This document shows positions 42,920-51,483 of a stretch of 64,000 nucleotides of DNA, piece after piece. The notes beneath the pieces are model-generated. The model was not told the origin of the DNA, ran no database searches, and saw only the letters and a program-made list of their open reading frames with translations. The translations under genes and the position numbers were made by a program. The stretch's first letter is position 1; every line of letters begins with the position of its first letter. The DNA is from Bin87 sp964347975 (lineage in GTDB: Bacteria > Chloroflexota > Dehalococcoidia > Lucifugimonadales > UBA3495): assembly GCA_964347975.1 (NCBI GenBank), contig CAYGAY010000015.1:1-64000 (forward strand), read 5' to 3'.

Positions 42920-43828
42920 CTAGAGCTCCCGGAGGCCCAGCATTTCAGTCAGCCAGGCCCCGCGTATTTGGGCATGTTCATGCCCCCCGCCCTCCGCCGC
43001 GCCTTCATAGACGCGCAGGTCGCAACGGGGCAATGCGGCAGCCAACTCCTCGCCGAAGGCCAGGGGGCAAACGCCGCGGTCGAAACGGCCCACGCTCATC
43101 AGCACGGGAGCGGACACTGATGCTGCGCCATTCAGAGGATTCACGGGCGACAACACCTCCACCACTGCTCCCCGGCGCTCCGGGTGGATGCGCAGGTAGT
43201 CGCCCAACTCGCCCAGCGGGTAGCCCAGGCCGGGTTCCAACGCCGACGGATGGCCCAGCGCCAGCGGCGTGTCCGCTGCCACCGCCGCTATCCGGGGGCG
43301 ACGCGCTGTCGTCGCCAGGGCGAGGCTGGCGCCCAGGCCGGCGCCGGTCAAGGCCACGGTTCCAATCTGAGCGAGGTTCTGGGACTCCAGGGCCTCGATG
43401 GCACGTATAGCGTCGGTATAGGCCCCCAATAAGGTGTAGGTTTGGAGGCTTTCGATACCGTCCGTCAGCAGGCCGGGATAGCCGGCCCGTACCAGGCCGT
43501 CGCTGTTGCGCTGGCCCCGGTGGGTGGCGTTCATCACCACTGCCCGCTGACGCAGTGAGGTGTAAATGATGTCGTGAACGCTGGCGTAGTCCGGCATCCG
43601 CACCAGCGCCGGGAACGGGCCGTCGCCGTGCGGCCCGCTCTCTTTGGGGATCGACAACCAGGCAAAAAGGCGGTGGCCGCCGGAGCTGTCATAGCGCATC
43701 CGGTACACGTCCCACTCCGGCTGAGAGTAGAACGCGTCCCGCTCCAACGAGACATTGGGCGTGGTTTCGGCCAGCCCGGCCTCGATCCGTTCCCAGAAAC
43801 CGCTGTTTTGCGCTGATACGCTGGTCAT
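42920..43828 (-). CDS. Acetyl-xylan-esterase-like alpha/beta hydrolase
   Basis: This 302-aa hydrolase resembles the AXE1/cephalosporin-C deacetylase group. Visible parts are FAWLSIPKESGPHGDGPFPA, MNATHRGQRNSDG, a degraded nucleophile elbow (LTGAGLGASLAL, Gly-x-Gly-x-x where family members have Gly-x-Ser-x-Gly) and a final AEGGGHEHAQ with His. The usual Ser nucleophile seems to be missing, so catalysis is doubtful. It starts at ATG 43828, 7 nt after the upstream paralogue. Confidence 0.8.
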   Translation of the reverse strand: MTSVSAQNSGFWERIEAGLAETTPNVSLERDAFYSQPEWDVYRMRYDSSGGHRLFAWLSIPKESGPHGDGPFPALVRMPDYASVHDIIYTSLRQRAVVMNATHRGQRNSDGLVRAGYPGLLTDGIESLQTYTLLGAYTDAIRAIEALESQNLAQIGTVALTGAGLGASLALATTARRPRIAAVAADTPLALGHPSALEPGLGYPLGELGDYLRIHPERRGAVVEVLSPVNPLNGAASVSAPVLMSVGRFDRGVCPLAFGEELAAALPRCDLRVYEGAAEGGGHEHAQIRGAWLTEMLGLREL

Positions 43829-43835
43829 CTGGTGA

Positions 43836-44771
43836 TCACCCTGGTCCGGCGACGCCGATATGCTGCTGCAGCCACGCGGCCTCCCAAGCCGGGTATTCGT
43901 GGGCGTTGCCGTGCCCGGAATTGGGGAACAACCGTAGTTCCCGCTGGCCGCCCAGCCGGCGGTAGGCGGCATAGCTAGTTTCCGGCGGGCAGACTTCGTC
44001 CGCCATGGCGATGCCCACCGCCATGGGGCATTTGATGCGGGGCGCGAAGTTCACGGCGTCAAAATACCGCAGGGTATCCAGCATCCGGTCAACCCGGTCT
44101 GGATAAGCCCTGGCGTAACAGGAGAGTTCGTCGTAGGGGTAGCTGCGCAGCATCCGCATTGACTCCGGATAACAGCACAGGAACGGATAGCCCGCAACGC
44201 CGGCCTTGATTTCCGAACGCAATCCCGAGGTTATCAGCGTCAGTCCGCCGCCCTGGCTGCTGCCGCAGCAGTAAATCCGCTCCGGATCGATCTCGGAGCG
44301 AGACAGTAGGAAGTCCACCCCGCGCACGCAATCGGATATCACGCCTTTATAGCTGTACGTGTCCCGATGCTCCACCCCATAAGTGAGCAAGCCGGGATAA
44401 CCGGGATTGAACTGGGCGCTGCTGGGCAGCTTGCCGCGCACTGCCACCGACAGCACGGCCACGCCTTTGGCTCCCCAGTCGCGGCGCAACGCCGGCTCCG
44501 ATTTGTAACCGGGCAGGTGCAAGATGACCGGGAACGGCCCATCGCCGCGCGCCGGCACGCTGTACCACGCGAATATCTCCACCCCGTCCAGGCTCCGGTA
44601 GCCAACTTGGTACACCTTGACGGAGTCGGCGCTGCGCAGCGGATCGACGGCGGCCGTTCCGTCCAGGGGGATCGCGGCGAGGTCTGCGAGCGCGCCATCC
44701 CAAAACCGGTCAAAATCATCGGGGCAGGTCACTTGCGTCTCGAAGGACACCAGGTCCGATTGGGTTGCCAT
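43836..44771 (-). CDS. Acetyl-xylan-esterase / cephalosporin-C deacetylase-like hydrolase
   Basis: This 311-aa alpha/beta hydrolase has the intact nucleophile elbow YCCGSSQGGGLTLI (GxSxGG), RGKLPSSAQFNPGYPGLLTY and the C-terminal FPNSGHGNAHEYPAWE with the catalytic His. The group deacetylates sugars or xylan. The start at 44771 follows AAGGAG. It is the likely active half of the tandem with 42920-43828. Confidence 0.9.
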   Translation of the reverse strand: MATQSDLVSFETQVTCPDDFDRFWDGALADLAAIPLDGTAAVDPLRSADSVKVYQVGYRSLDGVEIFAWYSVPARGDGPFPVILHLPGYKSEPALRRDWGAKGVAVLSVAVRGKLPSSAQFNPGYPGLLTYGVEHRDTYSYKGVISDCVRGVDFLLSRSEIDPERIYCCGSSQGGGLTLITSGLRSEIKAGVAGYPFLCCYPESMRMLRSYPYDELSCYARAYPDRVDRMLDTLRYFDAVNFAPRIKCPMAVGIAMADEVCPPETSYAAYRRLGGQRELRLFPNSGHGNAHEYPAWEAAWLQQHIGVAGPG

Positions 44772-44917
44772 GAGCCGGCTCCTTGCGGTCGATAGACGAC
44801 GCCATTATACCCGATCCGTTGGCGCGATGTCCGGGCGTTGGGCACGATGACGGATGCTATAATGCGCCCACCTGCCGCCGGTCGATGGCATCGGCGGCGT
44901 TTCAGGAGCGATTGATT

Positions 44918-45820
44918 ATGAAAGCTGGGTTTATTGGCGTGGGCAACATGGGCAACCCCATGGCCGCCAATATGATCAAGGCGGGGCACCAACTCACCGT
45001 ACACGACCTGCGGCATGAGTCGGCCACCAACCTGCTGGAGATGGGCGCGGAGTGGGCCGACACCCCGGCCGGGTGCCTGGCCGGCAAAGACGCGATTTTT
45101 ACCTCCCTGCCCGTGCCGCGCGACGTGGAGGCCGTGGTAATGGGCGAGAACGGGATCATGTCCGCCGCCGGTTCCGGCGACGTGTACGTTGACCTTTCGA
45201 CCAATTCGCCCACGGTAATTCGCCGCATTCACGGCGAATGCGCGGCCCGGGGCGTGACGGTGCTGGACGCTCCGGTGAGCGGCGGCGTGTACGGCGCGGC
45301 GGCCGGCACCCTGGCCGTCATGGTCGGCGGCGACCGGGCCACCTACGACACGGTCAAACCCATGCTGGACGCCATCGGGACCCACGTGGTCTATTGCGGC
45401 GAAATCGGCAACGGCATGGTCACCAAGATCTGCAACAACCTGCTGTCTATGGGGATCGGCGTGCTGATGGCTGAATCGCTCACCCTGGGCGTCAAGGCCG
45501 GCGTGTCGCTGGAGACGCTGGCCGACGTCATCGCCAACAGCAGCGGCGGCAACCGCCGGCTCACCGAGAAGTTCCCCCGCTACCTGTTCTCCAACAACTT
45601 CGAGCCGGGCTTCGCCACCGCGCTGGCCGCCAAGGACGTGCGCCTGGCCACGGATTTGGGCCGGGAGTACGGCATTCCCATGGATCTGTCCAACCTGGTT
45701 GACCAGCGCCACGTGGAGGCCCTGCTGCGGGGGTGGGGTCCCGAGGACTCTGACGCCGTAGCGAAATTGCAAGAGGAGAAGTCCGGCGTTCAGCTGCGGT
45801 TCGAGGGGATGGGGGGCTAA
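44918..45820 (+). CDS. NAD-dependent beta-hydroxyacid dehydrogenase
   Basis: This 300-aa enzyme is of the 3-hydroxyisobutyrate/6-phosphogluconate type. It has FIGVGNMGNPMAANMIKAGH at the N-terminus, the substrate-binding VLDAPVSGGVYGAAAGTLAV, and the catalytic Lys region KICNNLL. It oxidises a beta-hydroxyacid such as 3-hydroxyisobutyrate or tartronate semialdehyde. The start follows CAGGAG. A TATAAT at 44858-44863 may be its -10 element. A long palindrome follows the stop. Confidence 0.93.
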   Translation: MKAGFIGVGNMGNPMAANMIKAGHQLTVHDLRHESATNLLEMGAEWADTPAGCLAGKDAIFTSLPVPRDVEAVVMGENGIMSAAGSGDVYVDLSTNSPTVIRRIHGECAARGVTVLDAPVSGGVYGAAAGTLAVMVGGDRATYDTVKPMLDAIGTHVVYCGEIGNGMVTKICNNLLSMGIGVLMAESLTLGVKAGVSLETLADVIANSSGGNRRLTEKFPRYLFSNNFEPGFATALAAKDVRLATDLGREYGIPMDLSNLVDQRHVEALLRGWGPEDSDAVAKLQEEKSGVQLRFEGMGG

Positions 45821-45841
45821 CCTTACGGCATTGTTCCAACC

Positions 45842-45879
45842 TGGCCTATCATTCCGGCGAAAGCCGGAATGATAGGCCA
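45842..45879. repeat. 17-bp-arm palindrome with GAAA loop
   Basis: TGGCCTATCATTCCGGC and GCCGGAATGATAGGCCA pair perfectly around GAAA. It lies 21 nt after the dehydrogenase stop. It could block transcription or protect an mRNA end, but no T-run follows. Confidence 0.85.
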
Positions 45880-45903
45880 ATTGCATTGATGCAGACGCCG
45901 CAG

Positions 45904-45933
45904 TTGAAATTGTGGCGTCCAGTTATCTATAAT
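45904..45933 (+). promoter_or_regulatory. Strong putative promoter upstream of the small-protein cluster
   Basis: TTGAAA (45904-45909) and a perfect TATAAT (45928-45933) are 18 nt apart. It would drive the genes from 46073 on. Confidence 0.6.
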
Positions 45934-46072
45934 TAACACGGCCATCGCGAATGCAGAGCGGCAATCGCCTTACACTGGCGGCGTTAGTGTGGAATCCGAT
46001 TGCCGCGGCTACTGCCTCCGCGCCGATGACACCAAAATTTTCAAGGAGGATCGCCACTCTGATGATTGTCAC

Positions 46073-46540
46073 ATGACTTCCCCGAAGCGAAAAAAGTCCG
46101 CTGGCAAGGGCACAAACAACAGTGCCCAGCAGCCCGAAAAAGCTAAAAAGCCCGCTTTCGTTTCCCGTTACATCGGGATTGACTCCCATCTCACTGAACG
46201 CAACGGTGCCGGTGGTTTGGTGTTCGGCATGGCCGCGGAACGGCCGGCCGGGCGCAAGCTGGCGGAGGATATATCCCGGTGCTGCATCCAGTTGGATGCC
46301 GAGGGATACGATGTCATTTCCATCTTTCCGTTGACCAGCGGGCGCAGCGCGAAAGCGGCCGTGGAAACCGAGAGTAACCTGTACGGAGGCAACGGGACTT
46401 ATACTCGTCGCTGGGAAGTACAGGAAAATGACCACTGGGGCAACCCCCGTACCGTATATGTGGACACGCGCCATATAGATACCGGCGTAGGCTACAGCGT
46501 GACCGATGGGGTGGTTATCACCGCCAAACTGCGGAAATAG
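46073..46540 (+). CDS. Hypothetical protein, 'GYDVISI' family
   Basis: This 155-aa protein has a basic Lys-rich N-terminus (SPKRKKSAGKG), then RYIGIDSHLTERNGAGGL, then CCIQLDAEGYDVISIFPLTSGR, and ends with GYSVTDGVVITAKLRK. The second half is paralogous to the protein at 46923-47261. A good ribosome site exists at 46043-46050, 22 nt before this ATG, which is far. No function is recognised. Confidence 0.75.
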   Translation: MTSPKRKKSAGKGTNNSAQQPEKAKKPAFVSRYIGIDSHLTERNGAGGLVFGMAAERPAGRKLAEDISRCCIQLDAEGYDVISIFPLTSGRSAKAAVETESNLYGGNGTYTRRWEVQENDHWGNPRTVYVDTRHIDTGVGYSVTDGVVITAKLRK

Positions 46541-46631
46541 CCGTACTGTCCGACCACATCACTACAAGTTATCCCACTGTGCTCAACGCCGCCGGCCTAT
46601 GGGAAAGCCAAAGGTTTCAGGGAGAGCAATA

Positions 46632-46808
46632 ATGGGTAAAAAGGATTTCACTATCCAGCGCGGCGACCGTCTCGAACGTACCGTAGTGGGTAAAGGCGGT
46701 CAAACGCATCATCCGCCGGCCGCTAAGCATGGCAAACACGGTCACTTCACCGATGAGGGTAAGTACCGCCGGGCTATCGAGCAGGCCAAGATGGAAAACC
46801 AAAGGTAA
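46632..46808 (+). CDS. Small basic hypothetical protein
   Basis: This 58-aa protein, MGKKDFTIQRGDRLERTVV and onward, is rich in Lys, His and Gly (KGGQTHHPPAAKHGKHGHF). The start at 46632 follows AGGGAGAG. It lies between the two 'GYDVISI' paralogues and ends 57 nt before a strong terminator. No family is recognised. Confidence 0.65.
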   Translation: MGKKDFTIQRGDRLERTVVGKGGQTHHPPAAKHGKHGHFTDEGKYRRAIEQAKMENQR

Positions 46809-46865
46809 CTCCGCAAGACGGGAAGCGCGGCTCGAGTGCGCTTTTGACCACGTCGGGATTGCCAC

Positions 46866-46903
46866 GCCGCCCCCGTAGGGTAATAATGGGGGCGGCATTT
46901 TTA
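46866..46903 (+). terminator. Rho-independent terminator
   Basis: GCCGCCCCC (46866-46874) and GGGGGCGGC (46888-46896) form a 9-bp GC stem, followed by ATTTTTAT. It would end transcription of the 46073 and 46632 genes. Confidence 0.85.
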
Positions 46904-46922
46904 TTGTCCAACGTCCCAGATT

Positions 46923-47261
46923 TTGACGAGGCGACTGTTGTTCCGTTCGGTGCATCCGACCATCGGCAAACCCCGGTACACCACCCGCTACGTGTACGCC
47001 GACACCACGGTGTCCACCCATGGAGGGACGGCCGGACGGGTCAGCATCACCAGCGAAGAGCACACCCGGCTCCAGCAGATGGCCGACTTTCTGGAACGCT
47101 GCTGCAATGATTTGGACGCTGCCGGCTATGATGTCATATCCATCGCCCCCATCGTCAGCGGGCGCACCGCCTACATGGACACCAACAGCGAGCGGGACTA
47201 CCCCGGCCACGGCTATAGCGTTACCGATGGACTGCTCGTTACCGGCCGACTGAAAAAGTAG
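46923..47261 (+). CDS. Hypothetical protein, 'GYDVISI' family, second copy
   Basis: This 112-aa protein aligns with the C-terminal half of the 46073-46540 protein: CCNDLDAAGYDVISIAPIVS and GYSVTDGLLVTGRLKK. It lacks the basic N-terminus. Start is uncertain: TTG at 46923 or an internal GTG are both possible. It follows the terminator, so needs its own promoter or read-through, and precedes the PaREP1-like gene by 13 nt. Confidence 0.7.
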   Translation: MTRRLLFRSVHPTIGKPRYTTRYVYADTTVSTHGGTAGRVSITSEEHTRLQQMADFLERCCNDLDAAGYDVISIAPIVSGRTAYMDTNSERDYPGHGYSVTDGLLVTGRLKK

Positions 47262-47274
47262 CAGGAGCCGTCTG

Positions 47275-47682
47275 ATGCCCCAAACATCCCCCATGGAACC
47301 CTTCGAGCCGAACGTTGCAGCCGTTGCCGACTACCGGCAGCAGGCTCGTGCGTTTCTGGCTAAAAGCCGGCAGTATCTCAACGAGGACGACCTGCACCAG
47401 GCATCCGAAAAGGGCTGGGGAGCCGCCGCGTGGATGGCCAAGTCCGTTGCGGATGCCCAAAGCTGGGAGTACAGGAAGCATGACCAGTTCAATATCGTGT
47501 TGAATAACGCGCGTCTCTTGACCGGAGACGAGCGATTGCCCGGTCTGCGTGGCATCGCCAACGACCTGCACACCAACTTTTACAAGCGCAAGCTGTTGCT
47601 GAACGCCGACGCTATCGCCGTGGATCTGGACCATATGGCCACCCTTCTCGACATCCTCGAACCCCTTACTGAACCCGCATGA
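47275..47682 (+). CDS. PaREP1/HEPN-like protein
   Basis: This 135-aa helical protein has the family segment LHQASEKGWGAAAWMAKSVA, then HDQFNIVLNNARLLTGDERL. It belongs to the same group as 16847-17230, and like that one sits beside a 'GLPVVPP' partner gene (47738-48766). The start follows CAGGAG. Helical HEPN-like proteins can be RNA-binding, but no RNase motif is visible. Confidence 0.78.
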   Translation: MPQTSPMEPFEPNVAAVADYRQQARAFLAKSRQYLNEDDLHQASEKGWGAAAWMAKSVADAQSWEYRKHDQFNIVLNNARLLTGDERLPGLRGIANDLHTNFYKRKLLLNADAIAVDLDHMATLLDILEPLTEPA

Positions 47683-47690
47683 ACCCTAGC

Positions 47691-47708
47691 TTCCCGCGCA
47701 AGCGGGAA
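47691..47708. repeat. REP-like palindrome with GCAA loop
   Basis: TTCCCGC and GCGGGAA pair around GCAA, a GNRA-type loop. It lies between the PaREP1-like and partner genes. Confidence 0.75.
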
Positions 47709-47737
47709 TGACGATAGATGCAGACAAGGAGCTTACG

Positions 47738-48766
47738 ATGACCACCAGCGCTGAACGCCACGTTGAAACCGCCGATACCATCGAGGCCATTGAGGAATGT
47801 TTCCGCCTCGGCTGGACTGACGGCCTGCCCGTGGTGCCGCCGGCCGATTACAAAGTCCGGGAGATGCTGTCTTTCGCCGGGCTGACCGGCGAGGAAGAAC
47901 TGCTCAACCTGGATATGCGCAGCCGGGTTATCACCTCCGAAAACGCCGCCGCCAACGCCGTTATGGCCGGGTGCCAGGCCGAGTACTTTCCGGTGCTGGT
48001 AACCGCCCTGCGGACGCTGGAAGAAGAGCGCAACTTCGTCAACATGGCGGCTTCCTCCACCAGTTCGCCCAGCATCCTGATGATCCTCAACGGCCCCATC
48101 CGCGAGTCGCTGGGCATCAACAGCCGGGACGGGCTGTTCGGTCCCGGCTTCCGCGCCAACGCCAGCATCGGGCGGGCCGTGCGCCTCTGCTTTATGAACG
48201 GCTTTGACGCATGGCCCGGCCAACTGGACCGGGGCACCCTGGGCACGCCGGCCAAGTACACCTTCTGCGTCGCCGAAAACGAGGAGACCTCGCCCTGGGA
48301 GCCGCTGCACGTCAGCCGCGGTTTCAACGCCTCGGACAGCGTGGTTACCGTCGCCGTGGCCTACAACCCGGTCAGCGTACCGAATAGCTACGGCCATACG
48401 GGCCGCCAGATCCTGTTCTCCATTTGCGACGCGCTGCGGTCAACGGCCCTGGCCCACCGCTATCCCGCCCAGTGGGTCATCGTCATCGGCCCGGAGCACG
48501 CGCTGACCTTGCAGGGCGACGGGTGGAGTCGCCAGGACATCCAGGGGTTTCTCATCGAAAACAGCGGCCGTTCCCGCGCCGAGCTGATTCGCCTCGGTTC
48601 CAAGCAGGGGCCGGAGCGCCCCGGCGACGAGGATCTTATCATGCGCTGCGCCAACGACCCCGACGACATCCTCATCATGCACGGCGGCGGCACCGGGGGC
48701 CGCTACAGCGCCATCATCGACACCACCGGCTACCGCATCCGCACCCGCAAGATCGGCGGCGACTAG
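47738..48766 (+). CDS. UGSC-associated 'GLPVVPP' protein, copy 2
   Basis: This 342-aa soluble protein is a paralogue of 17256-18320. Matching blocks are GWTDGLPVVPPADYKV, SRVITSENAAANAVMAGC, DGLFGPGFRANASIGRA and GTPAKYTFCVAENEE. The Cys in MAGCQAEYFPV is conserved. Two DUF4058 genes and then a UGSC selenoprotein gene follow on the same strand. The start follows AAGGAG. The fold is not identified. Confidence 0.8.
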   Translation: MTTSAERHVETADTIEAIEECFRLGWTDGLPVVPPADYKVREMLSFAGLTGEEELLNLDMRSRVITSENAAANAVMAGCQAEYFPVLVTALRTLEEERNFVNMAASSTSSPSILMILNGPIRESLGINSRDGLFGPGFRANASIGRAVRLCFMNGFDAWPGQLDRGTLGTPAKYTFCVAENEETSPWEPLHVSRGFNASDSVVTVAVAYNPVSVPNSYGHTGRQILFSICDALRSTALAHRYPAQWVIVIGPEHALTLQGDGWSRQDIQGFLIENSGRSRAELIRLGSKQGPERPGDEDLIMRCANDPDDILIMHGGGTGGRYSAIIDTTGYRIRTRKIGGD

Positions 48767-48767
48767 C

Positions 48768-49586
48768 ATGACGGCGCAACTGCCGCAAAACCCGTTCCCC
48801 GGGATGAATCCGTATATGGAGCGTTCCGAGCTTTGGCACGGCGTACATCAATGGGTGATTGCCGAGTTGGCCCGTACGTTGGGTTCCCAACTACGGCCTG
48901 ACTACTTGGTGCGTATCGAACAACGGGTCTATGTATCTGAGGAGCCCAATACAAGTGGTCGACGCCCTTCCCGCATACCGGACATCACGGTTTTAGATCC
49001 CGGCTGGGCCGCCGAGCGAGCCGTTGCCTTGGAGACGGAACCTCGCCAAACCGAGGACGCCATCACGGTGGAATTGCCGGCTTTGGAGCTGGAAAGAGAG
49101 AATTATCTGGAAATCATCAGGGTCAGCAACCGTCAGGTTGTAGCGGTGCTTGAACTGCTGTCGCCCACCAACAAATCCAACAAGGGACGACAGGAATATC
49201 TGTCCAAACGCGCCGAAGTGCAATACAGCCTCGCCCATTTGGTGGAAATTGATCTGCTGCGGTCCGGGCCGCCGATGCCGGTGGTTGGGGACGTGCCCGG
49301 TGGCGACTATCGGATCCTGATCAGTAATGCGCGGCTTGCGCCCGATGCGTCGCTGTATGTTTTTAGTATGCGGCAGCCCATACCCACCTTCGTGATGCCG
49401 CTGGTTGAGGGGTCGGAAGGTATCGCGATAGACCTGAAACCCATTCTCGATGAGGTGTACATCCTCGGTTCCTATGACCGGGACATCGACTACCGGCAGG
49501 ACCCGGAGCCTCCCCTGTCCGACGGGGATCGCGTTTGGCTCGACCAACTGCTGCGCGAAAAGGGGGTGCGGAGCGTGGAGGCATGA
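48768..49586 (+). CDS. DUF4058 family protein
   Basis: This 272-aa protein begins NPFPGMNPYMERSELWHGVH and has EIIRVSNRQVVAVLELLSPT, then AEVQYSLAHLVEIDLLRSG and PPLSDGDRVWLDQLL, all characteristic of DUF4058. This family is common in cyanobacteria and Chloroflexota, with unknown function. It starts 1 nt after the partner gene's stop. A paralogous copy with a frameshift follows, overlapping by 4 nt. Confidence 0.9.
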   Translation: MTAQLPQNPFPGMNPYMERSELWHGVHQWVIAELARTLGSQLRPDYLVRIEQRVYVSEEPNTSGRRPSRIPDITVLDPGWAAERAVALETEPRQTEDAITVELPALELERENYLEIIRVSNRQVVAVLELLSPTNKSNKGRQEYLSKRAEVQYSLAHLVEIDLLRSGPPMPVVGDVPGGDYRILISNARLAPDASLYVFSMRQPIPTFVMPLVEGSEGIAIDLKPILDEVYILGSYDRDIDYRQDPEPPLSDGDRVWLDQLLREKGVRSVEA

Positions 49587-50408
49587 TGATAGCCACAGCG
49601 CTGCCGGTGAATCCCTTTCCGGGGATGAATCCTTACCTGGAAGTTTCCTATCGCTGGCCTAATGTTCACAATAGCATCATCGTCGGATTGCGCGATTTTC
49701 TCGCCCGCCGGCTGCGTCCTGATTATTGGGTAAAGATACAGGAACGGATATATGTAGCCACGGAACCCGGCGGCAACGGGAGCGCCAGCGTCCGCATCCC
49801 GGACGCCGTGGCGCTGGTTGCCGCCGCCGCGCCGGGTCGGGAACCTGCGGCAGCGGAGCCGGAGCGCGACCCGGCTGCCATTGCCGTACAGCTGCCGGCC
49901 ACGGAACTGCTCAAGGAGCTCTATCTTGAAGTACGGCGCGTGGATAACCGTCAGGTCGTTGCTGTGATTGAGCTGTTGTCTCCCACCAACAAATCCGGCG
50001 ATGGTCGCAAGGAATACCTCGCCAAGCGCGCCGAAGCGCTGTACAGTCCTTCCCAACCTAGTGGAGATTGACCTGCTGCGCGCCGGCTCGCCCATGCCGG
50101 TCATTGGCGATGTGCCGAACAGCCACTATCGCATCCTCGTGGCCAACGCCCGCTGCGCCGAGCCCGTCGCCGACCTTTATCCCTTTGGCATTCGACAGCC
50201 CGTGCCCGATTTTGTAATGCCCCTGGCCAAAGGGGCGGAAGGCATCGCCGTCAATCTGAACGGAGTGGTCAACCACGTATATACCGCGGCCTCTTATGAC
50301 CTTGATATTGACTATCAGCAAGACCCGGAACCGCCCCTGTCCGACGCTGATCGCGTTTGGCTGGACCAACATCTCCGCCAACAGGGACTACGCAATGCCG
50401 CCAAATGA
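49583..50408 (+). pseudogene. Frameshifted second DUF4058 gene
   Basis: The first frame, from ATG 49583, covers NPFPGMNPYLEVSYRWPNV to KEYLAKRAEALYS, then reads an early stop at 50071. The downstream frame resumes with LPNLVEIDLLRAGSPMPVIG and runs to 50408. One extra base in AGTCCTTCCC near 50048 explains the shift. The complete protein would be 274 aa and homologous along its length to 48768-49586. A sequencing error is the alternative to true decay. Confidence 0.8.
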
Positions 50409-50449
50409 CGGTACAATCACGCCACAACCAACCCAACGGAGGTTTAGCA

Positions 50450-51013
50450 ATGACAACCGCCGAATCCATGAGCCATCTGCGGCTCGTAAATCCCAAGGGC
50501 ACCGAGCTGCCCCAAACCCCCTTCCGCATGAACGACCGCTCCGCCGGGCTGGCCGGCAAGCGCCTGGGCCTTATGGAAAACTCCAAGGCCAACGCTGACA
50601 AGCTGCTCCATGAGCTGGGAAACATCCTCAACGAGCGGCACGGCTTCTCCGAGGTCAAGTACTTCAGCAAGCACCACGCCAGCCTGCCCGCCAAGCAGGA
50701 CGTGATTGACTCCATTCTGGGTGAGGTGGACTACCTCATCACCGGGGTTGGGGATTGAGGGTCCTGCAGCTCGTGCAGTGTGCACGACGGAATCGACATG
50801 GAAAAGCGCGGCGTTCCCACCGCGGCCATCATTACTCATGTGTTCCTCAATACGGCCCAGGCTATGACCCGCATGATGGGCGTTCCCGACTACCGCTACA
50901 TCGTCGCCCAGCACCCGCTGTCCAGCCTCACCGACGAAGAGGTGAAGCAACGGGCTGCCGAGCTGGCGGACGAGGTTGAGTCCATCCTGACCGGGCAGCC
51001 CGTCGCCGCATAA
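50450..51013 (+). CDS. UGSC family selenoprotein, copy 2
   Basis: The gene reads from ATG 50450 (after GGAGG) through a UGA at 50756-50758 to a stop at 51013: 187 aa with Sec103 in GDUGSCSSCSVHDG. Conserved parts are GLMENSKANADKLLHELG and EVKYFSKHHASLPAKQ before the UGA, and AQAMTRMMGVPDYRYIV with AQHPLSSLTDEEVKQR after it. Sequence conservation with copy 1 spans both sides. Its reaction is unknown; the U-x-x-C-x-x-C arrangement suggests redox chemistry. A thioesterase gene starts 27 nt downstream. Confidence 0.9.
50771..50787 (+). promoter_or_regulatory. Candidate SECIS hairpin in UGSC copy 2
   Basis: TCGTGCA and TGCACGA pair around the loop GTG (50778-50780), which begins 19 nt after the UGA, exactly as in copy 1. 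Confidence 0.65.
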
Positions 51014-51040
51014 CAACTGGCCCCTTCCGGAGCGTCGCCC

Positions 51041-51448
51041 GTGTCAACCGCCAGCGCTCCGATACCTTCTCGCCTGCCGATCAACCCGGCCATACGGCCT
51101 GGATTGGCAGGCGAAACGCAGTTAACGGTCGCCGAGGAGCATCTGGCGCCCCATACGCCCAAGTTCAGCACGCCGGCCATGGTTATGCTGATGGAACAAG
51201 CGTCATACCACGCTGTGCTGCCGTTGCTTGACACCCGGCAAACCGTGGTAGGGTACGAAGTCAACGTAAAGCATCTGGCGCCGGCGGATCTGGGCAGCGA
51301 AGTAGCGGCCCGTTCCGTACTGACCGACGTCTCCGGCAACAAGTTGCGGTTTGAGGTGGTGGTGAAACTGGGGGACCTGGCGCTGGGAACGGCGGAACAT
51401 AAGATGGCCGTGGTTCCACGAACCCAGCATCCGCAGGGGCAGGTTTGA
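51041..51448 (+). CDS. Thioesterase family protein (FlK-like hot-dog fold)
   Basis: This 135-aa protein has a hot-dog pattern with FSTPAMVMLMEQASYHAVLP, VVGYEVNVKHLAPADLGSEV and FEVVVKLGDLALGTAEHKMA, resembling fluoroacetyl-CoA-thioesterase-like proteins. The active-site Glu in LMEQAS is present. It hydrolyses an acyl-CoA thioester, but which one is unknown. The GTG start at 51041 is used. It lies between two selenoprotein genes on the same strand, so an operon is likely. The stop is inside a TAGGGGC-type palindrome. Confidence 0.88.
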   Translation: MSTASAPIPSRLPINPAIRPGLAGETQLTVAEEHLAPHTPKFSTPAMVMLMEQASYHAVLPLLDTRQTVVGYEVNVKHLAPADLGSEVAARSVLTDVSGNKLRFEVVVKLGDLALGTAEHKMAVVPRTQHPQGQV

Positions 51449-51461
51449 AACCCGCCCCTGC
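51433..51461. repeat. GCAGGGGC-family palindrome
   Basis: GCAGGGGC (51433-51440) and GCCCCTGC (51454-51461) are perfect arms around a centre including GGTTTGAAACC. It overlaps the last codons of the thioesterase gene. Confidence 0.8.
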
Positions 51462-51483
51462 GCCACGTGAAGGAGCCTTTCAA

